Notes: generated by a model from the letters alone, not told the origin. A DNA stretch of 64,000 nucleotides from Alphaproteobacteria bacterium (GCA_018823325.1 JAHJIJ010000018.1:62001-126000), one strand, 5' to 3'; positions 41,184 to 51,664 are shown, counted from the first letter of the stretch. A program made the numbers and translations.

Positions 41184-42419
41184 TCATGTCATGCCCCGGT
41201 AATGAGACTCAGCCTGCGCCATATAGTCGCGCGTGATTGGCAGCGTGTGGCGATTGCGCACGAACTGGAGCTGGTAGATGGTCTGGCTGCCATAAAGGAA
41301 GCCGGACGCTGCCGCCGCGAGATAGAAGGTCCACATGCGGAAGAAGCGCTCATCGTAGAGCGCAACGATCTCAGCCTTCGCGGCCAGCGTGCGCTGATAC
41401 CAGTGCTCAAGCGTGTAGTAATAATGCAGCCGCAGCACTTCGACGTCGGTCAGCAGCAGCCGGTTTGGCTCGCTGCCCTGCATGATTTCCGAAAGCGACG
41501 GAGCATAGCCGCCGGGGAAGATATATTTGCGCATGAACCCGTCGGTCGACGAGGGGCCGTTCAGGCGCCCGATGGTGTGCAGCAGCATCACCCCGTCAGT
41601 CTTCAGCAGATTGTGGCAAGTGCGGAAGAACTCGCGATAATGCCGCACGCCGACATGCTCGAACATGCCGACTGAAACGATGCGATCGAACGTGCCCTGC
41701 ACGTCGCGATAATCGGTCAACTCAAACCGGACCCGATCCCCAACCCCGGCTTCCTCGGCGCGACGGCGAGCAACTTTCAGCTGTTCTTCCGAGAGCGTGA
41801 CACCGAGCACGTCCACATCGGCAACCCTGTTGAGATAGAGCGCCATGCCGCCCCAGCCGCAGCCGATATCCAGCACACGCTGCCCCGGCTTCAGCGCCAG
41901 CTTGGCGGCGATGTGCGCCTTCTTGTCGATCTGGGCCTGCTCGAGACTGACCGTATCGGGATCCGTGAAATAGGCGCAGCTATACTGCCGGTCCTTGTCC
42001 AGAAACAGCGCGTAGAGCCGCTCCGAGAGGTCGTAATGATGCGCGACATTCGCCTTCGAGCGACTGCGCTTGTTGTAGCTGTCTCGCCAGTGCTTGAGTC
42101 GTTCGCCGACCCATCCAAGCAGGCTGGGCTCATCGAGCGACTTGCCACTTTCCAGCGGCGCGTTGGCCGAAACCAGCATGATGAGGTTCCAGATGCTGCC
42201 CTGCTCGATGATGAGCTTACCATCCATGAACCCCTCGGCAGCGCCGAGCGCGGGATTGGTGAGAATGGCGCGAGCGGCGCCATCATCGGTGAACCGGATC
42301 GATACATCCGGCCAGCCTTCTGCGGCTTTGCCCAGCACTTCTTGCGATCCATCGGCATAGCTGATCGTCAGTGTGCCCTGACTGATGATCTTGCCGAGCA
42401 GGCGGCCCAATATTCTCAT
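41184..42419 (-). CDS. cfa: Cyclopropane-fatty-acyl-phospholipid synthase
   Basis: SAM-dependent enzyme that adds a methylene bridge to unsaturated acyl chains of membrane lipids. The 411-aa product shows the SAM-binding motif VLDIGCGWGGMALYLNR near residue 183, VSVGMFEHVG, and RLNGPSSTDGFMRKYIFPGG toward the C-terminus, typical of the CFAS family. Same strand as katG, 115 bases upstream of it. Could modify lipids under stress, consistent with the neighbouring peroxide-defence gene. Confidence 0.92.
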   Translation of the reverse strand: MRILGRLLGKIISQGTLTISYADGSQEVLGKAAEGWPDVSIRFTDDGAARAILTNPALGAAEGFMDGKLIIEQGSIWNLIMLVSANAPLESGKSLDEPSLLGWVGERLKHWRDSYNKRSRSKANVAHHYDLSERLYALFLDKDRQYSCAYFTDPDTVSLEQAQIDKKAHIAAKLALKPGQRVLDIGCGWGGMALYLNRVADVDVLGVTLSEEQLKVARRRAEEAGVGDRVRFELTDYRDVQGTFDRIVSVGMFEHVGVRHYREFFRTCHNLLKTDGVMLLHTIGRLNGPSSTDGFMRKYIFPGGYAPSLSEIMQGSEPNRLLLTDVEVLRLHYYYTLEHWYQRTLAAKAEIVALYDERFFRMWTFYLAAAASGFLYGSQTIYQLQFVRNRHTLPITRDYMAQAESHYRGMT

Positions 42420-42564
42420 GAGCGCGGTTTATAGCGCAGCGGTCGTGCTGGTCACCCCCATATTCGCGGGGCGCGATAGACCGACCTGATGGAGCCTGCG
42501 ACATGCTTTCCCTCGCGCCGGCATCTGCTATCGCCCGACAGGCTTCCAGCCGGAGAGAGACGAT

Positions 42565-43188
42565 ATGAATGTTCCCGCCTTCCACAGCTATCGACCCGCT
42601 GATGGGCATGGGCTGGCGCATAATCCGCTGAATGCCATCATTGCGCCGCGACCGATCGGCTGGATCGGCACGGTGAGCGCCGCCGGCGTTCGCAATCTCG
42701 CGCCGTACAGCTTCTTCAATCTCTTCGCCTACCGCCCGCCCATCGTCGGATTTTCCTCCGCGGGAGAAAAGGACAGTCTGGTCAATGCCCGCGACACCGG
42801 GGTGTTCACCTGGAACCTCGTGAGCCGCGCCCTCGCCGAGGCGATGAATGCAACTTCCGCCCAAGTCGGTGCCGAAACCGATGAATTTGACCTCGCCGGG
42901 CTGGAAAGCTTGCCCTCGACGGAAATTGCAGCGCCGCGCGTGGCGGCCAGCCCGGTGCAGTTCGAATGCCGCGTGACCGAAATCCATCCGCTTCGCGGCC
43001 TCTCCGGCGAGGAAAGCGGCAACATCATGGTGTTCGGCGAAGTGGTGCATGTCCACATCGATCCGGCCTGCCTGCACGAGGGGATCTACCGCACGACCGA
43101 TCCGGTGCCGGTTGCGCGCGGCGGGGGCCTCGCCGACTATTACGAGATTCGCGAGGACACCATGTTCTTCATGACGCGGCCTGACTGA
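42565..43188 (+). CDS. Flavin reductase-like (DIM6/NTAB family) protein
   Basis: FMN-binding split-barrel protein of the flavin reductase family, 207 aa. Motifs: NPLNAIIAPRPIGWIGTVSAAGVRNLAPYSFFN near the N-terminus (FMN phosphate and ring contacts), ARDTGVFTWNLVS, and a C-terminal ADYYEIREDTMF. ATG at 42565 has GGAGAGAG upstream. Relatives reduce FMN/FAD for monooxygenases or bind FMN without known partner; none is encoded next door. Convergent with rlmN, 12 bases apart. Confidence 0.82.
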   Translation: MNVPAFHSYRPADGHGLAHNPLNAIIAPRPIGWIGTVSAAGVRNLAPYSFFNLFAYRPPIVGFSSAGEKDSLVNARDTGVFTWNLVSRALAEAMNATSAQVGAETDEFDLAGLESLPSTEIAAPRVAASPVQFECRVTEIHPLRGLSGEESGNIMVFGEVVHVHIDPACLHEGIYRTTDPVPVARGGGLADYYEIREDTMFFMTRPD

Positions 43189-43190
43189 GC

Positions 43191-43216
43191 GGCCACGCGC
43201 TCAACCGAGCGCGGCC
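43191..43216. terminator. Possible bidirectional terminator hairpin
   Basis: In the 12-base gap between the convergent flavin reductase gene and rlmN, running into the rlmN end, is a hairpin: CGCGCTC (43196-43202), loop AACC, GAGCGCG (43207-43213), extended by GGC/GCC with a two-base bulge. There is no clear U-tract on either strand, so termination is only plausible. Confidence 0.35.
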
Positions 43217-44478
43217 TGCTTCTCCGCCGCCAGCCGATCCAGTTCCGCGCGGCTTTTCTTCTCGCTGGCGGACTTGAGCTGCCCGCATGCGGCCATGATG
43301 TCGCGCCCGCGCGGCGTGCGCACAGGGGCGGAAATGCCTGCCTCGAACACGATATTCGAGAAGCGCTTGATCCGCTCGGGCGTCGAGCATTCATAAGGCG
43401 CGCCCGGCCAGGGATTGAACGGGATGAGGTTGATCTTGGCAGGCAGCCGGTAGTGACGCATCAGGCGCACCAGCTCGCGCGCATCCTCATCACTGTCATT
43501 CTTGTCCTTGAGCATCACATATTCGAAGGTGATGCGCCGGGCATTGTTGGCGCCGGGATAATCGGCACAGGCCTGCAGCAATTCCTCCAGCCCGAACTTG
43601 CGATTGAGCGGCACGATCTCGTCCCGTACCTCCTTGTTCACGGCATGGAGCGAGACCGCCAGATTGACGCCGATCTCCTGGCCGGCGCGTGCCATCATCG
43701 GCACGACGCCGCTGGTGGACAATGTGATGCGGCGTTTGGAGAGGGCCAGGCCGTCACCATCCATGACAACCTTGAGGGCGTCTCGGACGTTCTCGAAATT
43801 ATAGAGTGGCTCGCCCATGCCCATCATCACGATGTTGGTGAGCAGGCGCCCGTCCGTGGTGTATTGGGGGGCGTCGTCATCCTCAGCCTCATCGGCATCG
43901 CCGAAGCCAGCCATGCTGCCCTTGGGCCACTCGCCCAGCGCATCGCGCGCGAGCATGACCTGTCCCACAATCTCGCCGGGGGTGAGATTGCGCACCAGCC
44001 GCATCGTGCCGGTGTGACAGAAACGGCAATTGAGGGTGCAGCCGACCTGGCTTGAGACGCACAAGGTGCCGCGGTCCGCGTCCGGGATGAAGACCATCTC
44101 GTAATCCTGCCCGTCATCCGAGCGGAGCAGCCACTTGCGCGTGCCATCCGAGCTGATCTGCGCTTCGACCACATCGGGCCGCCCGACGATGAAGCGCTCC
44201 GCCAGCCAGCCGCGCATCGGCTTGGCGAGATCGGTCATCTTCTCGAAATCGGTCTCGCCGCGATGGTAGAGCCAGTGGAACAGCTGCTTGGCGCGCAGCT
44301 TCGCCTGCTTCTCGTCCAGACCCGCCGTGGCGAGTTCGGCACGGATCTGCTCGCGGGACAGGCCGACGAGATCCACGCGCCCATCCTCACGCGGGGTGAT
44401 GGCGCGCGGGACCGGCACAGGATCGACATGGCCGGGGATCGGCATGAGAGGCGTAGCTGTATGGGGCATCGGGCGCAT
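43201..44478 (-). CDS. rlmN: 23S rRNA (adenine-2503-C2)-methyltransferase RlmN
   Basis: Radical SAM enzyme that methylates A2503 in 23S rRNA and A37 in some tRNAs. The 425-aa product has the iron-sulfur motif CTLNCRFC in [43 protein letters not shown] and the C-terminal cysteine region. Acidic insert [11 protein letters not shown] near the middle is unusual but looks in frame. ATG at 44478 is preferred because longer frames overlap the upstream peptidase; no clear SD precedes it. Confidence 0.93.
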   Translation of the reverse strand: MRPMPHTATPLMPIPGHVDPVPVPRAITPREDGRVDLVGLSREQIRAELATAGLDEKQAKLRAKQLFHWLYHRGETDFEKMTDLAKPMRGWLAERFIVGRPDVVEAQISSDGTRKWLLRSDDGQDYEMVFIPDADRGTLCVSSQVGCTLNCRFCHTGTMRLVRNLTPGEIVGQVMLARDALGEWPKGSMAGFGDADEAEDDDAPQYTTDGRLLTNIVMMGMGEPLYNFENVRDALKVVMDGDGLALSKRRITLSTSGVVPMMARAGQEIGVNLAVSLHAVNKEVRDEIVPLNRKFGLEELLQACADYPGANNARRITFEYVMLKDKNDSDEDARELVRLMRHYRLPAKINLIPFNPWPGAPYECSTPERIKRFSNIVFEAGISAPVRTPRGRDIMAACGQLKSASEKKSRAELDRLAAEKQAALG

Positions 44479-44536
44479 ATAATCGCATGTGGGATCATGC
44501 GCCAGAGGCGATGGAAGGCGGCTGTGACGGCGAGCG

Positions 44537-46138
44537 CTACTTCGCGAAGCGCCGGAAATAGCTCGTTTCGAGCCAGCGCGGGCGCTCCGGCGCGTCTGCG
44601 ACGCGTTGGGCGAGCGCGATGACATAGTCGGTCAGCTTGACGCCTTCCGCCTTCATCACCGGCTGCAACGGGTCATCCTGCGGGGAATGGTAGATATTCG
44701 CGCGCCACGCGGCCTCCACCTTCTCCTCAGGCGTGCCGACCTTGAAGCCATATTTGGGGAAGAGCGCGGGGATGCCCTGCTTGATGAAGCTGTATTGATC
44801 CGACCGGATGAACACGTTGCGGTCCGGCTTGGGGTCCGGGACGGTGGGCAGGCCCATCGCCGCGCTCACGGCCTGGGCATGCGCACCGAGCGTGCTTTCC
44901 TCATAGCCGATGGGCGTGATCGTGGTCAGCGGGAAGATCGGCAGCGGCATATCCAGATTGATGTTGGCGACGATCGATTCGGCGGGGACGGTGGGCCGGC
45001 TGGCGAAATAGCGTGACCCAAGCAGGCCCTTTTCTTCCGCCGTCACGATGGCGAAGAGAATCGAGCGCTTCGGCTTTTGTGGCGCCGCCGCGAACGCCTT
45101 TGCGGCCTCGATCATGCTGGCGACACCGACGGCGTTATCGAACGCGCCGTTGTAGATCGCATCGCCATTGACCGGCGTGCCGATGCCATAGCCATCGAGA
45201 TGAGCGGAGAGGACAATATGCTCCGAGGCCAGAGCGGGATCGGAACCGGGCAGCACGGCAATGATGTTGTTGCTGCTGAGCGGCTTTTGCGTTGCCTTGA
45301 TCGTCGCGGCGAAGAGCCCCGGCAGATCGAACGCCGGCACCGGCGCGGATGCATCCGACAGGGCAGACAGCGCCTCGAAGCTGTGGGCTGAACCCTCGAA
45401 TAGCAGAGCGGCCTTCTCCGGCGAGATCGTCGCCATCATGAACGGGACCGAGACATCGCGCAGCGCGGGGTCGGCAAGGAACATGGACGAGAGGCTGGCA
45501 TTGCCGACCTGCCGCTCCCAGCGAATCTCGACCTGTTTGGGGGTGGTGACTGCGATCATGCCCACGGCGCCCCGCGCGGCGAGCAGCTTCGCGCGGCCCG
45601 AGCGCGCATCGGACTTGAGCGCGCCGGAAATTTCCGCCGGGCCGCCAGACAGCACGACCACAACCTTGCCCTTGACGTCGATGCCCGCGAAATCGTCATG
45701 CCCAGCCTCGGGGATTGAGAGGCCGTAGCCGGCGAAGACCAGAGGCGCCTCCAGACTGGCCGGCATGGGCGCGCTGCCACGGAAGAACAGATCCTGCGGC
45801 GTCGCCAGAGCCACATTGCCGGAGGCGCGCTTGAGGATAGCCGTGCTCGCCGCCTGATCGAAGCGCTGCTCGACCAGATCGACCCGCTGGAAATAGCCGT
45901 CCGTGCCGGCGGGCTGCGCGCCGAGCTTGCGGAACTGCGCCACGACATAATCGGCCGCGCGATCATAACCGGGCGTGCCGGCGCCGCGCCCTTCATTGGC
46001 GTCGCTGGCGATCTCCTCGATATGGCCCCACCAGGCAGCGATCCGCTCGGGCGAAGGCTCCGGCATTTGCGCGGACAGTGGCGCGGCGGTGAGCAGGCAG
46101 GCAGCGAAGGAGCCGATGGCAAGGCGATATGAGATCAC
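44537..46138 (-). CDS. M28 family zinc aminopeptidase, secreted
   Basis: Exported metallopeptidase of about 533 aa with a Sec signal peptide ([22 protein letters not shown]), a PA-like insert in the middle and an M28 catalytic domain at the C-terminus. The five zinc ligands are visible: His in SAHLDGYG, Asp in GAFDNAVG, Glu in TAEEKG, Asp in NINLDMP and His in YHSPQDD. GTG at 46138 is chosen with GGAG seven bases upstream, directly before the signal peptide; an ATG at 46177 lacks a ribosome site. Substrate is not predictable. Confidence 0.85.
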   Translation of the reverse strand: MISYRLAIGSFAACLLTAAPLSAQMPEPSPERIAAWWGHIEEIASDANEGRGAGTPGYDRAADYVVAQFRKLGAQPAGTDGYFQRVDLVEQRFDQAASTAILKRASGNVALATPQDLFFRGSAPMPASLEAPLVFAGYGLSIPEAGHDDFAGIDVKGKVVVVLSGGPAEISGALKSDARSGRAKLLAARGAVGMIAVTTPKQVEIRWERQVGNASLSSMFLADPALRDVSVPFMMATISPEKAALLFEGSAHSFEALSALSDASAPVPAFDLPGLFAATIKATQKPLSSNNIIAVLPGSDPALASEHIVLSAHLDGYGIGTPVNGDAIYNGAFDNAVGVASMIEAAKAFAAAPQKPKRSILFAIVTAEEKGLLGSRYFASRPTVPAESIVANINLDMPLPIFPLTTITPIGYEESTLGAHAQAVSAAMGLPTVPDPKPDRNVFIRSDQYSFIKQGIPALFPKYGFKVGTPEEKVEAAWRANIYHSPQDDPLQPVMKAEGVKLTDYVIALAQRVADAPERPRWLETSYFRRFAK

Positions 46139-46228
46139 GCATTGTCTCCGCAGGAGAGATGACCACTCATGCTGCAATGCAACAAGATTGGTGTCAACGG
46201 ATCACTGGTCAGCCCGATCAGGCAGCAT

Positions 46229-46744
46229 TTATTTCCGGCGCGCGCAGCCCAGCGCCGCTGCATCGATGGCCGTCGCAGCGCCGCGCAGGGCATAGCGATC
46301 CGTAAATCGCCCGCCTGACCGGGCCTGCCCCGATATGCTCATGATGCGGTTCGAGCGCATGGCGGCGATGATCGCCGCATCGGCACGCGCGTCGGCTGCC
46401 CACACATCCGCTTCCGAACCGACCAGCGGGAATTGCTGGCCGCCGATGGACAGCACGGCGCGCGTGTTCCTGGCAAGCTGATGGCTCAGGCGGATGTTGA
46501 GCTGACCGCGCAGACCCGCGCGCGGCCAGTAGCCCACGGCTGCGAAAGGCCGCCAGGGCGAGGCCTCCCACCCGCCGGCCATCGGCTGCGCCATGGCAAA
46601 GCAGCGCTGCTGGCGCGCATCGCGAAACGCGCCCCAATCCTCGAAAATGCCCAATACATCGCGCGCATGGCCTTGCACCGGCAATGCAAGCGCAACGCCG
46701 AGCAATGCCGGGCCAAGCGCGCGGAGGAAGCGGGTCAGCATCAT
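46229..46744 (-). CDS. Small secreted protein, IalB-like
   Basis: The 171-aa product (from ATG 46744) has a signal peptide (LTRFLRALGPALLGVALALPVQGHA) and then FEDWGAFRDARQQRCFAMAQP. This Trp- and Cys-bearing start weakly recalls invasion-associated locus B proteins, which are periplasmic and of uncertain role. The C-terminus is basic (ALGCARRK) with a second cysteine, so a disulfide is possible. The frame extends to 46891, but the added residues are not signal-like. It is divergent from dnaN. Family placement is tentative. Confidence 0.6.
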   Translation of the reverse strand: MMLTRFLRALGPALLGVALALPVQGHARDVLGIFEDWGAFRDARQQRCFAMAQPMAGGWEASPWRPFAAVGYWPRAGLRGQLNIRLSHQLARNTRAVLSIGGQQFPLVGSEADVWAADARADAAIIAAMRSNRIMSISGQARSGGRFTDRYALRGAATAIDAAALGCARRK

Positions 46745-46917
46745 GCGCCGGACAAAGCCCAATGTGCCGCCGAACACAAGTGCGGCGCCAAAGCGGGACA
46801 GGGCTTTTTTCTCGGGGCGGCTTGCCCCTTCCGGCAATTTCGATAAGGAATGACCCTCCAAGAGCGGACTCCTTCGCTCCGACTCCATCAACCGGACAAG
46901 AAACGGACACCAGAGGG

Positions 46918-48030
46918 ATGAAGGCCACCATCGAACGTGCGACGCTCCTGAAGAGCCTTGGCCATGTCCAATCGGTCGTGGAGCGGCGCAACACGATTCC
47001 GATCCTTTCCAACGTGCTGATTGACGCGACGAGCGACGGCGCGATCAAGCTGATGGCCACCGACCTCGATCTGCAGATCGTGGAGAATGTGCAGGCGCAG
47101 GTGGAAACGGCCGGCGCCACGACCGTCTCGGCGCACACGCTGTTCGACATCGCCCGCAAGCTGCCCGAGGGCAGCCAGGTGCGTCTGGAAGCCGCCGAGG
47201 GCAAGATGCTCGTGCAGGCCGGCCGCGCGCGGTTCAACCTGCAGACGCTGCCGCGCGACGACTTCCCGATCATCGCGGAAGGCCCGCTGCCGACCAGCTT
47301 CGAACTGCCCGCCAAGGCGCTGATCGAGATCATCGACAAGACGCGCTTTGCCATCTCCACCGAGGAGACGCGCTATTATCTGAACGGCATCTTCCTGCAC
47401 GTGGCCGAAGACCCCGCGCCGGTGCTGAAGGCCGCCGCCACCGATGGCCACCGCCTCGCCCGCGTGACGCTCGCCCGCCCTGATGGCGCGGAGAGCATGC
47501 CGGACATCATCATTCCGCGCAAATGCATCGCCGAGCTGCGCAAGCTGCTCGACGAAGTGGACGGCAGCGTGCGCATCGACCTCTCACCCACAAAGATCCG
47601 CTTCGATCTTGGCAATGCGGTGCTGACCAGCAAGCTGATCGACGGCACCTTCCCCGATTACAGCCGCGTAATCCCGACGGGCAATGACAAGCTGCTCAAG
47701 ATCGATCCGCGCAGCTTCGAGGAAGGCGTGGACCGCGTGGCGACCATCGCCACCGAAAAGACCCGCGCCGTGAAAATGGCGCTGGAGAAGGACAAGATCA
47801 CCCTCTCCGTCACCAGCCCCGAAAACGGCACCGCCGCCGAGGAAGTGCCCGGCGACTACAGCGCCGCGCCCATCGAAGTGGGCTTCAACGCGCGCTATCT
47901 GCTCGACATTCTCGGGCAGGTCGAAGGAGACTCGGTGGAAGTGCATCTGGCCGACGCCGCCGCACCGACGCTGATCCGCGAGAATGAGAAGGCGTCTGCG
48001 CTTTATGTGCTGATGCCGATGCGGGTTTGA
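46918..48030 (+). CDS. dnaN: DNA polymerase III sliding clamp (beta subunit)
   Basis: Ring-forming processivity clamp. The 370-aa product starts MKATIERATLLKSLGHVQSVVERRNTIPILSNVLI, the family N-terminus. It contains TLPRDDFPII in domain 1 and the C-terminal YVLMPMRV, both typical of clamp proteins. Length is normal for three domains. ATG at 46918 is preferred over a much longer upstream frame inside the divergent gene; only a weak AGAGGG sits next to it. A strong hairpin follows the stop. Confidence 0.97.
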   Translation: MKATIERATLLKSLGHVQSVVERRNTIPILSNVLIDATSDGAIKLMATDLDLQIVENVQAQVETAGATTVSAHTLFDIARKLPEGSQVRLEAAEGKMLVQAGRARFNLQTLPRDDFPIIAEGPLPTSFELPAKALIEIIDKTRFAISTEETRYYLNGIFLHVAEDPAPVLKAAATDGHRLARVTLARPDGAESMPDIIIPRKCIAELRKLLDEVDGSVRIDLSPTKIRFDLGNAVLTSKLIDGTFPDYSRVIPTGNDKLLKIDPRSFEEGVDRVATIATEKTRAVKMALEKDKITLSVTSPENGTAAEEVPGDYSAAPIEVGFNARYLLDILGQVEGDSVEVHLADAAAPTLIRENEKASALYVLMPMRV

Positions 48031-48059
48031 TTTAGCGAACGTAGAAGACGGTATGGCAG

Positions 48060-48090
48060 CAGCTCAGCTTTCTGCTTAGCTGTTTGCCTT
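48060..48090 (+). terminator. Intrinsic terminator of dnaN
   Basis: Imperfect 9-bp stem (arms 48060-48068 and 48074-48082, one mismatch, 5-base loop) followed by TTTGCCTTT on the plus strand, 30 bases past the dnaN stop. It overlaps the last codons of the convergent SRPBCC gene. Confidence 0.55.
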
Positions 48091-49068
48091 TCGTCCCTCT
48101 GCTCGATCCTTTATGACTGCCAAGACGTTGTCTTGCACGTCGCCAAGCAGCCTTTCGCCCCACCAGCCCAGATATACACCAAGCCGAGTTCTCATCTCGT
48201 ATTCTGTGGTCAACCTCAGCAGCGAACGTCCATTACGCAAGGCCAACAGTTCATATCGTCCGGAATCGATTTTCAGCAGCGGGCCGTTTGGCGATATGTG
48301 ATTATCAGTATGATATTGCACAGATTTGTTTGGAAACACAAACTGCCAGCTAAGAAGCTCTCCGGGCTTTTTGACTATAATAGCTTCTTCGAAGCTCAGA
48401 TCTTCTCCCCAATGAGCGATCCTCACAAGCCTGTCGGCGCGCGCTACCAAATCCGCATGCGTTGGTCTTGGAACTCCGAGGATATCTTGAGTAAAATTAG
48501 CCACCCCTTCACCGCGAGAAATGTTTGGAACTCTCAAAAGTAGAGGCCAGATGTCTTCCCGATTGGCGTCAATTACGACTTCGCGGACGACCGAACGGGT
48601 CTGCCAATGTGTCGGCATTGTCGCATCCCAAGTGACCATCAGAAGCGGAATCGACAGCCATGCAACGCTGTTAAGGCGCGCTGGATTGTTGTGTTGCCGA
48701 TCACGGCGCGCATTGTAGCGATTCATCAAGGCTCCGAAAATTGCAGCCGGTATCCATATTGGAAGTACCATCGCGATACAGATCGCGCCTTCTTCAAAAA
48801 TCGCCCATGCGAAAGTGACGATGACGAGCAGACCGACCGTTGGCCAAAAAAAGCAGCCCATCGGGGTTTGTCGTCCGCCAGGATCAAACAAGTGAGAAAT
48901 CAATCCTCCGATGGCGGCAGGTATTACCAAGAAGGCGACGATCCCAGCGTATGCACTCGCAAAATATTCGATATTGAAGAAAGCAACAATAGCGCACAGA
49001 AGAAGCAGAAGAAGAGCTAGTGTGAGCAATCTATTTGGCAGTGGTTCATCCCGACCATCGAATGCCAT
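48076..49068 (-). CDS. Membrane protein with SRPBCC (START-like) domain
   Basis: Unknown function. The 330-aa product has about five hydrophobic segments in the first 155 residues (around 12-30, 36-60, 70-95, 98-115 and 135-150) and a soluble C-terminal half that reads like an SRPBCC/polyketide-cyclase-type lipid-binding fold (VVREVVIDANREDIWPLLL, then RYELLALRNGRSLLRLTTEYEM). The DNA is visibly richer in A and T than its neighbours, which suggests acquisition from elsewhere. AGGGGGC lies just before the ATG. Convergent with dnaN, 153 bases from the ferredoxin reductase. Confidence 0.7.
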   Translation of the reverse strand: MAFDGRDEPLPNRLLTLALLLLLLCAIVAFFNIEYFASAYAGIVAFLVIPAAIGGLISHLFDPGGRQTPMGCFFWPTVGLLVIVTFAWAIFEEGAICIAMVLPIWIPAAIFGALMNRYNARRDRQHNNPARLNSVAWLSIPLLMVTWDATMPTHWQTRSVVREVVIDANREDIWPLLLRVPNISRGEGVANFTQDILGVPRPTHADLVARADRLVRIAHWGEDLSFEEAIIVKKPGELLSWQFVFPNKSVQYHTDNHISPNGPLLKIDSGRYELLALRNGRSLLRLTTEYEMRTRLGVYLGWWGERLLGDVQDNVLAVIKDRAEGRKANS

Positions 49069-49220
49069 GTCAGCCCCCTCTGCCCTTGTGTAAATCGCCG
49101 ACTGCTTCTCAAATCGAAAGCTCAGCGAACGGCTGGCTACCGCGCAAACATAAATAATACCAAGTTATTTTGACTTCACCGCAGGGAGAAAATGTAACTT
49201 CTAGAGAACTTCAAGACCCC

Positions 49221-50519
49221 CTACCCTCGGCTCGCCTTCACCATATCCGCGATCCGCACGAACTTCTCGCGCGGGGCGCCGTCGCGGGCTCGGCCGATTT
49301 CGGCCTCGTCGATCTTTTGCCAGTCGCGGAAAGTGACGATCTCCAGCCCGCGTTCGGCGACCAGTGCATCGAGGCCGGCGCGGCCCGCTTTGCCGGCGGG
49401 GGCGGGCTGATCGGTGGCGATGGCCTCGGCGATCATGAAGCCGTCCGGCTTGTTGGTGCCGATGGTGCCGCTCGGCCCGCGCCGTGCCCAGCCGACGCAA
49501 TAGAGGCCGGGGCGGATGCGCCCTTCCTCATTGGCGAAGCGGCCGCGCGCTTCATCATAAGGCACGTCGGGGATGGGCGGCGTCCGGTAGCCGATGCAGC
49601 TGATCACGAGATCGGCGGGGATCGTGAGGCTCTCGCCAGTGCCGATGCTTTGCTGCTGGGCGTCGAGGCGGGTCTGCTCCAGCACCAGCCGCTGGACCCG
49701 GCGATCGCCCTCCACGCGCTGCGTCTGCACGAAGAAATCGAAGTGGATCGGCACGACCTTTTCCGGTGACGGCTCGGCGAACTGGCGGAGCAGCGCGAGC
49801 GACTTGCGCTGGCCAGGCTCCAGCGCCTCATCCACGGAGGTCGGCGGGAGATCGTCGGGATCGACATGGACGGACGCGCGATCCAGCCGGCCAAGCTCGC
49901 CAAGCTCCTTGGGCGTCATGGCGATCTGCGCAGGGCCGCGCCGGCCGAGGATGGTGATCGAGCGGGGCTGCGCGCTCTTGAGCACATCATAAGCGTGGGC
50001 GACGACATCGCTTTCTTCCAGCTCGCGCGCGGTCTTGGCGAGGATGCGGGCGCAATCCAGCGCGACATTGCCGTTGCCGATGATGACGACATGGCGCTCA
50101 TCGATCTTGGGGGCGAGATCGACATGATCGGGGTGGCCATTGTACCAGCCGACGAATGCAGCGCTGCCGATGACGCCGGGCATGTCATCGCCCGGCACGC
50201 CGAGCGGGCGATCCGCCGGGGCGCCGGTGGCGAGAATCACGGCATCATAGAGGCCCTGCAGCTCCGGGATCGAGAGATCGCGACCGATGGCGAGATTGCC
50301 GACGAAGCGGACGGTATCGGTGATCGCCACCGCCTCATAACGGCGGGAAACGGCCTTGATGGATTGGTGATCCGGCGCGACGCCAGTGCGGATGAGGCCG
50401 AAGGGGACCGGCAGCATGTCTATGATGTCGATCGCGACATCATCCCCGAACTGCTTCTGGCAAGCCTCTGCGGTGTAGTAGCCGGCCGGTCCGGACCCGA
50501 TGATGGCGATATGGCGCAT
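49221..50519 (-). CDS. Ferredoxin--NADP reductase (FprA/adrenodoxin reductase type)
   Basis: FAD flavoprotein that moves electrons between NADPH and ferredoxin. The 432-aa product starts MRHIAIIGSGPAGYYTAEAC (dinucleotide fold), has GVAPDHQSIKAV, a second Rossmann motif VVIIGNGNVALDCARIL, NADP-binding ILGRRGPAQ and the C-terminal ARRGPSGTIGTNKPDG. It resembles mycobacterial FprA more than bacterial FNR of the small type. ATG at 50519 is favoured over an upstream leader. No ferredoxin or P450 gene is adjacent, so the partner is unknown. Confidence 0.88.
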   Translation of the reverse strand: MRHIAIIGSGPAGYYTAEACQKQFGDDVAIDIIDMLPVPFGLIRTGVAPDHQSIKAVSRRYEAVAITDTVRFVGNLAIGRDLSIPELQGLYDAVILATGAPADRPLGVPGDDMPGVIGSAAFVGWYNGHPDHVDLAPKIDERHVVIIGNGNVALDCARILAKTARELEESDVVAHAYDVLKSAQPRSITILGRRGPAQIAMTPKELGELGRLDRASVHVDPDDLPPTSVDEALEPGQRKSLALLRQFAEPSPEKVVPIHFDFFVQTQRVEGDRRVQRLVLEQTRLDAQQQSIGTGESLTIPADLVISCIGYRTPPIPDVPYDEARGRFANEEGRIRPGLYCVGWARRGPSGTIGTNKPDGFMIAEAIATDQPAPAGKAGRAGLDALVAERGLEIVTFRDWQKIDEAEIGRARDGAPREKFVRIADMVKASRG

Positions 50520-50689
50520 GGAACAGGGCCTCTCCAGTAAAACAGGGGTGATTGCCTGCCAGCCTAGTCGAGGGCGCGCCCGACGCAAGGGCGCATGACA
50601 CATGAGGGCGCGCGCGGAGAGAAGGATGCGCTCAAACGAAAAGGGCGAGCCAGATGGCCCGCCCTCTCGCGATCACGATGATGCGCCGT

Positions 50690-51451
50690 TCAGCGTGCGG
50701 CAGGCGCCGCAGCGGAGGCATCGGCAGGCAGGCCGCCGAGCTGGGTCACCAGCTTGGTATAAGCATCGAGATAGGCCAGCACGATCACCTGGCCGATATC
50801 CGTATTCTGGTAGCCGCCGCCAGCTGCGCCAGCAAAACCGCCCCACCAGCCAGCGCCGCCACCGGCACCGAAGCTCAGGTCCGATTTGCGGGAATAGCCC
50901 TCGGTCAGCGCTTCCTCGACCGTGGTGCGCGCATTGACGATGGAGAGCGTGACATTGGCCTCGCTCTTCTTGATGTTGATGCCGCCGGCGAGCGCGCCGA
51001 AGGTGCTGCGCCCCAGGAACCCGCCGAGCATGCCGCCCAGCGCGTTGCCGCCGCTGTTCTTGTTCGACGTCACGATATCCGGCTGGAGGAAATAGTCCGC
51101 CGCCTTGACCTGACCGCGACCGATGTTGCTGCCTTCCTGCAGCTCGCCCTGATCGGCGAGCGCGCGCTCCATGGCGCGGTTCTGCATCGAGCGGCCACGG
51201 TTGACGAGCGTGAAGCAGCCCGACTGCTGGATGAAGATGCGCAGGATCGCCTCGGGGCTACCCAGGCTCAACTCGCGCCACCACTGCGTATCCGGCTCCA
51301 CGATTGCGACCGTGCCCAGGTTCTTCGTGCAGCGCGGAATCTCGCGCGTGCCCTTCTCCTGCGCCTTGCGGCCAGACGACTGCGCCATGGCAGGCTGCGC
51401 CACCACGGCCAGCGCGGATGCGGCCAGTGCGAGTTTGATCAATCCCTTCAT
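50690..51451 (-). CDS. CsgG-family secreted protein
   Basis: The 253-aa product has a signal peptide (IKLALAASALAVVAQPAMAQ) but no lipobox cysteine, unlike E. coli CsgG. The rest resembles the CsgG fold: QQSGCFTLVNRGRSMQN, KAADYFLQPDIV, a glycine-rich segment with GGNALGGMLGGFLG and LSIVNARTTVEEALTEGYSR. CsgG proteins form outer-membrane export pores; no curli-like substrate genes are nearby. Divergent from lepA with about 210 bases between. Confidence 0.75.
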   Translation of the reverse strand: MKGLIKLALAASALAVVAQPAMAQSSGRKAQEKGTREIPRCTKNLGTVAIVEPDTQWWRELSLGSPEAILRIFIQQSGCFTLVNRGRSMQNRAMERALADQGELQEGSNIGRGQVKAADYFLQPDIVTSNKNSGGNALGGMLGGFLGRSTFGALAGGINIKKSEANVTLSIVNARTTVEEALTEGYSRKSDLSFGAGGGAGWWGGFAGAAGGGYQNTDIGQVIVLAYLDAYTKLVTQLGGLPADASAAAPAAR

Positions 51452-51664
51452 TATTTCACCTCACCCCACAATAGATCGTGAATCCGGCACCCCTGCCAGA
51501 CCCCACGGGATGCTGTTTATCACAGCAACAAGTGGGGACAAGCTTAACGACCGGATTGCGCCTGCCCATGAATGATGCCGCCGGGGCCGTCTTGTACGAA
51601 ATGGACGCAGTGCCGCCCTTTCAGAAGGCTTTGCCGGAATCGTTCCTGCTGCTATCGGCGCGGG

